This document shows, piece after piece, positions 55,656-64,000 of a stretch of DNA of 64,000 bases; the stretch's first letter is position 1, and each line of letters opens with the position of its first letter. The position numbers and the translations under genes were made by a program. Under the pieces are notes generated by a model. The model saw only the letters and a list, made by a program, of their open reading frames with translations, was not told the DNA's origin and made no database searches. The DNA comes from Lepidostoma basale (taxonomy: Eukaryota; Arthropoda; Insecta; Trichoptera; Lepidostomatidae), in contig JAHDVF020001220.1 of the NCBI GenBank assembly GCA_022606425.2, positions 434,001-498,000 on the forward strand. The letters are read 5' to 3'.

Positions 55656-56409
55656 TTGCGAATACATTAAGTTAATAAATATACATTAAAAATAACGTCG
55701 TAAATAAAGAAGTCATAATAATATTACATATATATTCTAGTGCGACTTTATCTTAAGTTACAGCCGCCCTTCTGCCTTGCCCGCAGAGGCAGGGCGAGCT
55801 GATGCTTTACTTATTATTAATTATTCCCCACAAACCACTTATCTTATTTCTCTCCCATCTCAAATTCAGCTCTAGCTAGTGAGGTATTTGCCTAATTGTT
55901 TTCAACTACTAATTACTGCGAGCTTAAAATCTAGAAATAAGTTCCCTGAATTCCGGTCCCTTTTTTCTTTCGAATTCATTCATTATCTGTTTACAGCTTT
56001 CTTTGTCAAGCCACTAACTCTTCATTTAACCACGGCAGCTTAATTAATATTACCCTATTATCGATAATAAAAAAACGATCAAGATGTATGCACACTAATC
56101 AACATTATTAGGAAGAAAATATGTATGCACTTTGTATCGCTGTGTCGGGGTTGAATATGTTATTTGCGGCGCGCGGCCTGTACTTGTACACATATAATAT
56201 TGTAAAAAAAATATTATAAAATTTAATTCAACACTTTTCTAAGATTAAATAACTGCCCACCCACCAGGTGTGAAGCTTTAGATCCTATAAATCGCCCGTC
56301 GATTATTTCCCTGGAATTCATAATTCATCGAACATATTTTATAGAACAATATGTGTTTAGATTTCTGTATATCTACCATAGGTCCCAGCGACTTTGAAAA
56401 AATCATTGA
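55656..56409. other. No recognisable element
   Basis: A GC-richer patch with AGGCAGGGCGAGC at about 55765-55800. Otherwise AT-rich and unrecognised. Confidence 0.3.
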
Positions 56410-56645
56410 ATGTTTATTGTTCCTTGAACAGTGATGTAAATCTCCATATTAAAAAAATGAATACAAATGAAACCGTTTGTTTTATAGAAGCTTTATTATA
56501 ATTTATGTGAATGACACGTTTCGCCTTTCTAAGACATTATCAAATGTGTATTACTAGCACGATGATGATACACACATTTAATAATGTCATTCTCATAAAA
56601 ATAATAAAACCTTTAGAAAACAGACATTTTCATTCGTATTAATTT
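56410..56645. mobile_element. Family P2 element, complete length
   Basis: Begins TATTGTTCCTTGAACAGTGA, AAATCTCCATATTAAA, continues GAAACCGTTTGTTTTATAGA, AGCTTTATTATAATTTATGT, the minus motif (GTC complement) TGACACGTTTCGCCTTTCTA, AGACATTATCAAATGTG, a short centre, then TAATAATGTCATTCTCATAA and AGACATTTTCATTCGTATTA. The right arm has lost the hairpin and GAAAC by deletion between TAATAATG and TCATTCTC. Confidence 0.72.
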
Positions 56646-57010
56646 ATGGATGAATACATCAGGACGTCTTTAGAGTAGTTAGTAACGATTTCTGATAGAA
56701 GAGGATTCCGCGAGACAAGGACATACCGAAGATCTCGAGAAATATACTTCAATAATGCACTGTGATAATCTACGCATACATTTTCTGAAATCATTTTTAA
56801 AATTAAATCTTCATAAAGTTTTTTTTTTCAAATGATAGGAAGTACATGGTTTTGCTAACCAATTGGTAAATCTATTTCCATTCTAAAAGACACCTTTCCG
56901 GTTTATTTTTTACATATTTTTCAAGATAGTGGATCTGCAAATATTTATCTATTAAGTAAATTAAAAATAATAAATTAATACAAAACCTACGTAAGGCCTT
57001 TACTGATATA
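56646..57010. other. AT-rich spacer
   Basis: No recognisable content. Confidence 0.35.
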
Positions 57011-57061
57011 TTCTTGTGGTATCCGCGTTGGTTTCAATGACCAGAGTGGATACCACAAGAA
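57011..57061. repeat. Perfect 14-bp inverted repeat
   Basis: TTCTTGTGGTATCC (57011-57024) and GGATACCACAAGAA (57048-57061) are exact complements around a 23-nt loop. The right arm abuts the LINE-I fragment (ACGATGGCTAATGTG). A foldback at the 5' truncation point of the LINE is one explanation. Confidence 0.8.
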
Positions 57062-57395
57062 CGATGGCTAATGTGCGGGTGGCAGAGATGTGGATGTTGA
57101 GGACAATAGCAAGAAAGACTCTTCCAGACTAGGTGAGGATCACGGCTATCCGCGAAATCTGCAAGGTGGAAGATACCGTAAGATGGGACGGACAACGGAA
57201 AAGATACTTTAATGCGCACGTGGAGGGAGAATCTCCAGAATCACCAGAATCCCACGCGTTGTGGCGCATCAGATTCCAGTTGACTGCCGTCCCCCCGGAA
57301 GACTTTCAAAGAGATGGAGGGATATCTGGAAGTCAACTTTCCAAGAGAGGCCAGCCTGACTGCAGGAACAGACCAAAGATCTAAAAGGTGAAGAA
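57062..57395 (+). pseudogene. LINE-I RT C-terminal fragment
   Basis: RVAEMWMLRTIARKTLPD, a stop, VRITAIREICKVEDTVRWD, QRKRYFNAHVEG, then with a frameshift the decayed GRPPKRW box (SPRKTFKEMEGYLEV, NFPREASL). VAEMxMLR...IREICxV is the series that precedes the WxGH box in this LINE type. Longest LINE-I copy in the window. Confidence 0.82.
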
Positions 57396-57909
57396 TAATA
57401 ATAAATTAATTTAAAAAATCTCCTAAATTATAATCTGATAATATTGACGTTATGATTCAAAATCACTTCCACACGTTTTGTAAATACCTATGTTTAATAT
57501 TTGATTACTAATCAACAATAAAAAAATATCCGAAACCATTATTATGATGAAGAAGCATTAGGCATTATGCTCCAATTACTTATGCCGTATGAAGTTATAA
57601 ACCGTTTAGTGTGGGTACTCTCCTTCCAGTATAATTACGGCGTTGTCAACCCGTTCAGACCCCCACGGAGCATAATCTTTGCAGTACATGTGTTTGTTTT
57701 AACACCTTACATCCCCATGCGAGTGTACCGCCTGTAACGGGAGTATCCAAGCTCTTCTTCAGATGTAAGAAATATTAATGTTGCCTGTTGAAGTTTATTG
57801 GTAGAATATTGTTGATTTTTGTATGATACTCTTATAAATCAATTAGATATTAGTGTTTGGTAAATTAGGCTTCTTATTTCTTCTCATTTTAGACCTTTGT
57901 CAATTCCTA
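57396..57909. other. No recognisable element
   Basis: 57600-57760 is moderately GC-rich and unrecognised. Confidence 0.3.
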
Positions 57910-58012
57910 TTGTTAGGCTGACCTCTCTTGGGATGTTGACTCTCAACTATCCCTCCATATTTTTGGTGGTCTTCCGGGGGTTTGTAGCCAACAGAAATCT
58001 GATGCATCACAA
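57910..58012 (-). pseudogene. LINE-I terminal fragment
   Basis: On the minus strand: CDASDFCWLQTPGRPPKIWR, DS, a stop, ESTSQERSA. The same GRPPKxWRDSxESTSQxR ending as at 47455. Confidence 0.78.
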
Positions 58013-58089
58013 CGTAAATAAGTCTATCTAACGTAAACTTGTATAGTTTCGAGGTTTGAATAATACATTGTCTTGCGAATTCGTAAAAT

Positions 58090-58325
58090 CTTTCAATAAT
58101 TAAAAATATATATAAATATAATATTCCCCCTAACGTTGGCGATCACTGCAGCAAAGGAATTTCTATCCTGCGCCACTTGGAACAGGTTCTGAATTCTTAT
58201 TATTCCTGTCAACTCTTTGATGTTCCGCAGCCAAGACAGCTGCTTTCCACCAAATCCCCGACGTCCCTCCACTTTACCCATTAATATCAATCGAAGGAGG
58301 TGGTATTTTTCTCCCCTTAGCACAT
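58090..58325 (-). pseudogene. LINE-B C-terminal fragment
   Basis: Open minus frame: MLRGEKYHLLRLILMGKVEG, RRGFGGKQLSWLRNIKELTG, FQVAQDRNSFAAVIANVRGN. The cleanest copy of this LINE-B end, with no frameshift. It matches 2506-2648 and 3149-3280 with the hAT insert removed. It is 78 bp from the LINE-I fragment on the same strand. Confidence 0.88.
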
Positions 58326-59599
58326 ACCATATATAATATATTAAACTAAATCACCAATACTCTTGAAATAATTTTTTTGGTTATTAAATATGAATTTTAA
58401 AGATTAATTAAGGGGTTGATATTTGCAAATCGAACGTTTCTGATCAACAAAATTAATTGTAATATTTACATACTACGTTATACTTTGGTTGTACTCAAAT
58501 ATGGTATAGTTCTACGACATTGATTCAATATTGCCGACGTGCCGGCAGCGCGGAGCCTCGTTAACCCTTCCGTGTTATATCTAGCACAGTAACGTAAGAT
58601 GGGGATAATTAGCTACAGACGCCGGGTGCCGGGCACAAAGCTCTCAGCTTCTCTTCTCAGAGCACGGCTATTAATGCACGGCGCCCTCTCGCGTGTACTC
58701 GCAATATTGAAACAAGGGTGGATTGTTTCCTATAGGTAACTGCTAAGTACCTACTTTGAGAAGTTGCCAACAAGATTTTCCAAACATTCACTTATTTGTG
58801 GATAAGCATTATAATATTATATATTAATTTATTATTGTAATAATTCTAAAGAATATTTATTATTTCTTGAAAAGGGGTGTACAATTCAATATAAAATATT
58901 GAGTATTGCCGAAAAATTCAGTTTTCTAGAAGTTATATTAACCTTTAAACGCGCGTGCGCCGCGTGCAATAAAGGTAGCCCACTGCCCAAGCATTTTTGT
59001 GAAATTTTCGCGCGACGTGCGACCTACGCGTAGCTGTTATAACAACAATTATATTTCTACAATTAGTCATCCTATTTAGATAAAATAAAAAGCATTTTCA
59101 AAATAAAAGATAATTTATAAAAGCATTCTTTGTAATTTTTCACATTTTATATAATTACACGTTAAAGTTTTAATAATAAAATCTAAACGATTGTAATTAC
59201 AACCGTCCAGTTCAGAAGATGACGAAAAAGTGACAGTGGTGTAGATTGTGTGTTTTGTTAGGCGGACCGTAATAAAACACAACGCATATCCCAAAAGTCA
59301 TCCTTGTAACGCAAGTACTCGTATAAACACTAATAATACGCATTATGTCAAAAATATTTATCGGAACCTAAAATAAAATTATGGATCGGTATATCAAAGA
59401 CATTATTTACGTAAACTAATATTCATATTTTGAATACTTTTGTCAAAAATCAGTGTAATCCGATATCGAAATTCGCCATAATAACCGGTCTCGTCCGGTC
59501 CCGGTTGGGCATTGAACGATGCAAATTTACGGTCCCGTACGAGACCACTGGCCGTATAAAGGTTAAAACTCATTTTTATTAATCTTTAAGTATCTTCTT
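58326..59599. other. Unrecognised region
   Basis: 58530-58720 and 58960-59030 are GC-richer. An 8-bp inverted repeat GGTCTCGT/ACGAGACC lies at 59487-59494 and 59539-59546. No gene or known repeat. Confidence 0.3.
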
Positions 59600-60510
59600 T
59601 TTGTCCTGTCACACCTCCGTGGTGCATTGGGCCTCAAGGAACCTTCTCCACCCGACTCTATTGCATGCCTGATGCCTAACATCATCCCAAGTGAGGCCTG
59701 CTGCCATAACCTCGTCCTGCAGGGCTCTACTACAGGTGGTTCTAGGTCTGCCTCGCTTCCTCTTTCCCCCCATAGGGGACCAGTCTAGTGCGCCGTGAGC
59801 GATGCAGGCTGGGTTCCATCTCAGAGTGTGACCGATCCACTGCCATTTGCGTCTAGCGACTTGTTCTCTAATTGGCTTTTCACCTGCCATGGTCCAGAGA
59901 ACGGTATTTGACACTGATTGGGGCCAATAGATATTGAATATTGAGCGAAGGCATATATTTATAAACACCTGGAGTTTTCCAATAACGTCCGCGGTAGATT
60001 TCTAAGTCTCACATCTGTACAGCAGTACGCTTTTAACGCTACCACTGAATATTTGGAGATTGAGCTTTCTCGAAATGATACTGGAACGCCATACCAGGCG
60101 AAGCATAGCGAAAGCTTCCTTTGCCTTGTTGAGTATGCTGGCTATATCTTCCTCCGTACCTCCCGAGCCTGCTATCATACTACCGAGGTAGCAAAAACTG
60201 GTTGTGGTCACAAGGGGGACACCGTGGAGCAAGATTGGGGTGGAGTCATTTGTGGACACCCGTAGGTCTACTGTCTTGGACATATTAATTTTGAGACATA
60301 CTTTCGCCGCTTCCTCGCGAAGTCTACACAGCTTCTGCTCTGCATCCACCCGGTTTATCGAAAGCATACAGAGGTCATCAGCATAATTTAATCCTCCAAC
60401 TGGGTATCACGTATCCATGAAATGCCACGAGGACTGTCGAAAAAACAGCGCAACACATCCTCCAGCACCACTGTGAAGAACTGGGGTGATAGTAGAGATT
60501 CCTGTACAAT
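59600..60510 (-). pseudogene. LINE-H RT fragment with intact YADD
   Basis: The minus strand begins upstream with FTVVLEDVL, then after a frameshift LNYADDLCMLSINRVDAEQK (RT active site YADD intact), CLKINMSKTVDLRVST, TTTSFCYLGSMIAGSGGTEE, SGSVKSVLLYRCET, a single TAG at 60002-60004 in place of the expected Trp, then in frame FINICLRSIFNIYWPQSVSN, TVLWTMAGEKPIREQVARRK, WQWIGHTLRWNPACI, GGKRKRGRPRTTCSRAL and DDVRHQACNRVGWRRFLEAQ. From YADD to the end only one stop interrupts it. The 5' part of RT and the endonuclease are missing. Confidence 0.92.
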
Positions 60511-60549
60511 CTTAAACTGTACATGGTGATATTAGAAAGGAAACTAGAT

Positions 60550-60620
60550 AGGTATGTCAGGAAAGAGTAGTGTGGCGGTCCAATCTCTCTTCTACTCTTC
60601 CAGAGAAACAACGTTATTGC
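60550..60620 (+). pseudogene. LINE-A terminal fragment
   Basis: TATGTCAGGAAAGAGTAGTG, TGGCGGTCCAATCTCTC and TTCCAGAGAAACAACG match the LINE-A end CQDRxVWRSIxSxYPSGET at 18090-18160. It lacks the TTAG tail. Confidence 0.65.
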
Positions 60621-60807
60621 CGATGTTAAATTGTACATTACAAATAATATTCTAGATCACAGAATTTCTTTTTTTTTAATTTTAATAATAATAATTTAGG
60701 AAACTTTAATTCTTTTAGAAAAAATGTAGATATTTATATTTTAATATAATGTTAAGTTATGTGACGTGCAAAAAGATAAATACGCTGATGATTACACGTC
60801 GATGACA
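60621..60807. other. AT-rich spacer
   Basis: No recognisable content. Confidence 0.35.
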
Positions 60808-61035
60808 AGTCTATTTATTGTTTCTTGAATAATGATCTAAAACTCTGTATGAAATTATGAATACGAATAGAAACGTCTGTTTTGTACGAGTTTTATTATA
60901 TTTTATTTGAATGGCGTTTCCTTGTCTAAGACATTTGATATTGCCTAAGACAGGCAAAACATGCCTTTCACATAAAATATAATAAAACTTCCAGAAAATA
61001 GATGTTTCCATTCGTACTAATGATTTATAACTTTT
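60808..61035. mobile_element. Palindromic family P2 element, complete length
   Basis: Left TATTGTTTCTTGAATAATGA, AAAACTCTGTATGAAAT, ATAGAAACGTCTGTTTTGTA, CGAGTTTTATTATATTTTAT. The centre, TGTCTAAGACATTTGATATTGCC, TAAGACAGGC, AAAAC, AT, GCC, has GAAAC changed to AAAAC and GTC changed to GCC. Right CATAAAATATAATAAAACTT, CAGAAAATAGATGTTTCCAT. The palindrome arms pair over more than 50 bp each. Confidence 0.72.
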
Positions 61036-61489
61036 ATAACCTTTTCTTGTTGGACTTATAACATACGGAGATAGATAAAAAAAATAAGAATATTCTGTAA
61101 AGCCGATTTCCTGCATAAACCAATGTTCTGTGAAAAGCGAACTAATACAATTGGAGTGCTGAAATATGAACACAGATTGAGAGCCCCCCGCGCTCCCTAT
61201 CGGTAGCGGCAGAAAGCGTTAGCCACACTCGGAGCACAAGCACATAAGCAGGTGTATTAAATCTTGAACTTATTGTTAGACTACGATCATTTGGCATATA
61301 TGGAGGTTCAGCTATTTCTCGTAGGTCTGATGACGTGATCTGTATATGTCATTATTCACCACAGTAAATGCATTTTCGGAGCCGTCTGTAGAGTGGCTGT
61401 CATTTCATATGTAGCCCGATAAAAATACTATAGGAATGTAATTTTTGTTGAGATTTTGTCAATTTTGGGGTAATTACAGGTACTAGTAA
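61036..61489. other. No recognisable element
   Basis: 61175-61260 is GC-richer. The minus frame 60811-61173 runs through P2 and is chance. Confidence 0.3.
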
Positions 61490-61735
61490 GGCATTATTGC
61501 CATGTGAAGGCGCTGACTATTCCTGGCTGTTTTAGCTGATTTAGTGGATATCGTCTGGAAATGGGACTGGGGTTGTTGAACGAAGAGTTCTGGTTTATAT
61601 GGGTACGCACCAGCGCATAGAGCACATTTTGTGCACGTGGAGATGTGGTGCTTCTGTCCACACTTAGGGCACCTTGGATCAGTGTTGCCGCCTGTTGAGT
61701 CATCGATCTACTCGAAGTTGAAACACTTGCTAGAC
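61490..61735 (-). pseudogene. Jockey-like LINE ORF1 zinc-knuckle fragment
   Basis: On the minus strand one frame reads GGNTDPRCPKCGQKHHISTC, then TKCALCAGAYPYKPELF. The pattern RCxKCGxxH....C followed by CALCxGxHPxNYxGC is the C-terminal zinc-knuckle arrangement of jockey-clade ORF1 (gag-like, RNA-binding) proteins. The last His-Pro is YP here and the final Cys is missing. The registered 69-codon frame (61494-61703) is a different, meaningless frame. A short relic, and no RT is attached. Confidence 0.6.
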
Positions 61736-64000
61736 TTTGTTTTAGAGCAGGGTGATTCTACCTGTTTTTCATATTTGGCGAGCTCTTGATGGACTCGAAA
61801 TATTACTTTTTATTTATTCGATCTCTTCAGGTCAACTATCATCGTTGTAAAATGTCAACTTTTAGGATTGACTATCATTTTTTGATTCTTTAGAATGTAG
61901 AACCCTTATTTTTTTTAACTGTTACCCATTTGGGGGTGTCTTGAATGATAGCTTTTAATTACTTATCGCCACGAGGCGGATTTATGGACTATGTTAACAT
62001 GGCACTTTTTTTCAACGAAGTCAACTTTTGGCCAGGGCTGCATTGATGGAAAGCCACTTAATGTTATTTAGAATGAGGGCATGAAGATAATAAACCAGTA
62101 GGATGAAATTAAATAAGTCCAATAAGAAGCTAGATAATTGATTAGCAAGGTTGTGGGGGCTAAAATGAAGCTCAAATGTTATTGATATTAAGACAACAAT
62201 CCAAAATTTATTAAACCTATTTTTGTATTGTAATGAAGAATATTTAATTTTTCTGAAGATGGCAGAGATATTCGCATTTAGTGAGATATTCCTTTAGCTT
62301 TTGTGTCTCTCCTATCAACGTCGATTACCATCGTTAAACCCACCTTCGCTTTGTTCGCGGTAACTCGTAATAATGAGGTGGAAGTACATCCAATTTAGAT
62401 AGTTAAAATGGCGATGCTGTTCTCTGGATACAGTTTTTATTTTCACATCGAAGCGGAGGCTCAATCAGTAAAACAATCGGATACGAGCTTGAGAAAGGCG
62501 CACAATTTATGAAATCTTAATCATACGAGCATTCGTCGTATCTCAGACGTGGCCATCACGAGAGAGTAGGCAGAACGGACTTTCGGCTCCAATTAGATTG
62601 TCGGCCGTGCTTCGTCTTGTCACATTGTCGCCGTAACACAATGCGGCAATTCTTAAAACAATTAACTCGTTAAGTAGAATATTATTGTGTTCCTTGTCTG
62701 CAACACACATCAAGATTTACGGCGCCTTACGGGGAGCATAATTTACGAAATGTGATCGCACCGCTTATTACCGTAAAAACTCCGTTTACACAGTCAAAGT
62801 TAATTGCGTTTTCCATAAAGTTACACGTACCCATTAAGAGATACCGAAGTTTATTAATTATACCACACAAGGCACACGGTAAACAGATGATACGCTCAAG
62901 CTATACATCTTCACATTGTGCAGATATGACAATACAGGAGCGCTGGCGCTGTTGAAACACACCGTGATTTTGAGCTAGTTTATGTATGAAACAGGATTAA
63001 GCAAGCATAAAAATGCGTGAAGTATATATAGAACTCTCTGTATACTAGAAGATCCAAGCCCTGATACGCGACAAATAAAAACGAATGGACATTAGTAAAA
63101 CATGGCTGTATTACGGCCTTTGTTAATTACAAATGTTAACATTTCGCAGATTTTTGGATTCCAAAGAGATTTATTGGAAATATTTCTGCCATTTTTGATA
63201 CCCTGTACCTACGATATATTCAATATATTGCCAGAGTTTCTAGTGACAAAACGATGTTAAATTAATGGGTTTGTGGGGCCGAAGCCTCTTTTTCCGTGGC
63301 TGTAGGGTTAAATATATACAATTAAGCAAGGGTTTTTATATCATTCTTGCAATAACAATTGGCGTTTTAAATTGCTTATTTATCTCAGACATAAATATCT
63401 GTCGCGCATCTCCTCCAGGGAGAACAAAGGGAAGCTTATTTCACTCCGTCTCGCTGTTGACTGTTTCACAGGCAATAAAATCACCTTTGACCCTAAAGTA
63501 TTTAATTGCAGTTATTTTGCGTATAATATAAATAAAATCTCGCAGGACTCGTACAAACACCAGATAAACTTCAAATCCATGCAACTTCTAGAATTTCCCG
63601 GAGAAAAAAAATAATAACGCATAGCAAATGAATAATGAAATTATATTGAATATATTCAGTGAAGTAGGGTTTCTGTTATTTAAAAGGGTGAATATTTCAA
63701 GTACCATTAAAGAGATAAAAAGGTATATGAATCGAACGGAAAGGCCAATAATAAAATCTTTCATCAAAGGCTTGCAAGAAAATCCGAGTGGACAAGAGCC
63801 GTTGGGATTGAATTCAAATCAAATTATAATTCGGACTGTTGAAAATGAAAGCGATCTGTTTTAAAATATGTAGGAAGAGCGCGTTTGTTCTTGCCGGCGC
63901 CCGCTGGCGACACAATGGGATGGGCGACGTCAATAATAAATTGCCATTGTTTGGGGGTATCTGGGATCGCGCGGTGGCGGTGGCGCCAGCGGTGACAATC
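61736..64000. other. Unrecognised region to the window end
   Basis: No repeat family of this window recurs. 62560-62990 and the last 140 bp are GC-richer. The plus frames 62752-62955, 63265-63531 and 63628-63864 have no known domain. An exon of a host gene cannot be excluded, but none is supported. Confidence 0.35.

Noticed and set aside
1..64000. CRISPR array, prophage, bacterial operon or viral insertion
   Set aside because: No regularly spaced direct repeats, no bacterial gene organisation, and no viral protein signature seen in any frame provided.

Overview
This is a repeat-rich, AT-rich stretch of an animal genome. I see no ribosome-binding sites, operons or bacterial genes, and no host protein-coding exon I can support. 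A cecropia-type mariner, a piggyBac relic, several non-LTR retrotransposon (LINE) families and two tRNA-derived SINE families point to an arthropod, most likely a moth or butterfly. The species call is inference. The window reads as one long intergenic or intronic region. Almost every open reading frame over 60 codons is either a relic of a transposon or chance.

Protein-coding relics: (i) two mariner copies on the minus strand, about 5480-6707 and 45134-46315. The first encodes a complete DD34D transposase broken by a single nonsense codon. The second has both terminal inverted repeats and TA target duplications but a damaged gene. (ii) The C-terminal third of a piggyBac transposase (20331-20845, minus). 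(iii) LINE pieces, labelled here LINE-A to LINE-I by shared sequence, mostly 5'-truncated 3' ends with the reverse transcriptase (RT) C-terminus. LINE-A (16960-18160) and LINE-H (59600-60510) keep RT active-site regions. LINE-B at 2506-3280 is split by a 492-bp hAT-type non-autonomous element with 8-bp target duplications, and removing it restores the frame. (iv) A jockey-like ORF1 zinc-knuckle fragment near 61500-61735.

Non-coding mobile elements: SINE-1 (11189, 16565, 38196 and 42505 on plus, 9772-9979 on minus) has clear pol III A and B boxes and two alternative tails. SINE-2 occurs at about 39590 and 55450.

The most striking content is a set of more than 20 short elements in eight sequence families (P1-P8), many of them head-to-head palindromes of 100-250 bp. 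Despite different sequences they share one layout: CTGANGA or a decayed form, one extra A or T, a short hairpin, GAAAC, two bases, then GTH (usually GTC or GTT). This is the layout of the minimal type I hammerhead ribozyme variants known from the terminal repeats of Penelope-like retroelements. P1, P4, P5 and P8 keep intact cores in at least one copy. P2, P6 and P7 have family-wide or local core changes but retain the paired stem and GAAAC-NN-GTH. No Penelope RT or GIY-YIG gene is recognisable in the window. The densest cluster (39084-41195) packs P1, P6, SINE-2, P5, P1 and P3 into about 2.1 kb.

The remaining segments, such as 30050-30480, 31200-34020, 34920-38190, 41200-42500, 42750-44700 and 61740-64000, show no recognisable element. 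They may be unique sequence, possibly regulatory, but nothing in the sequence proves it.
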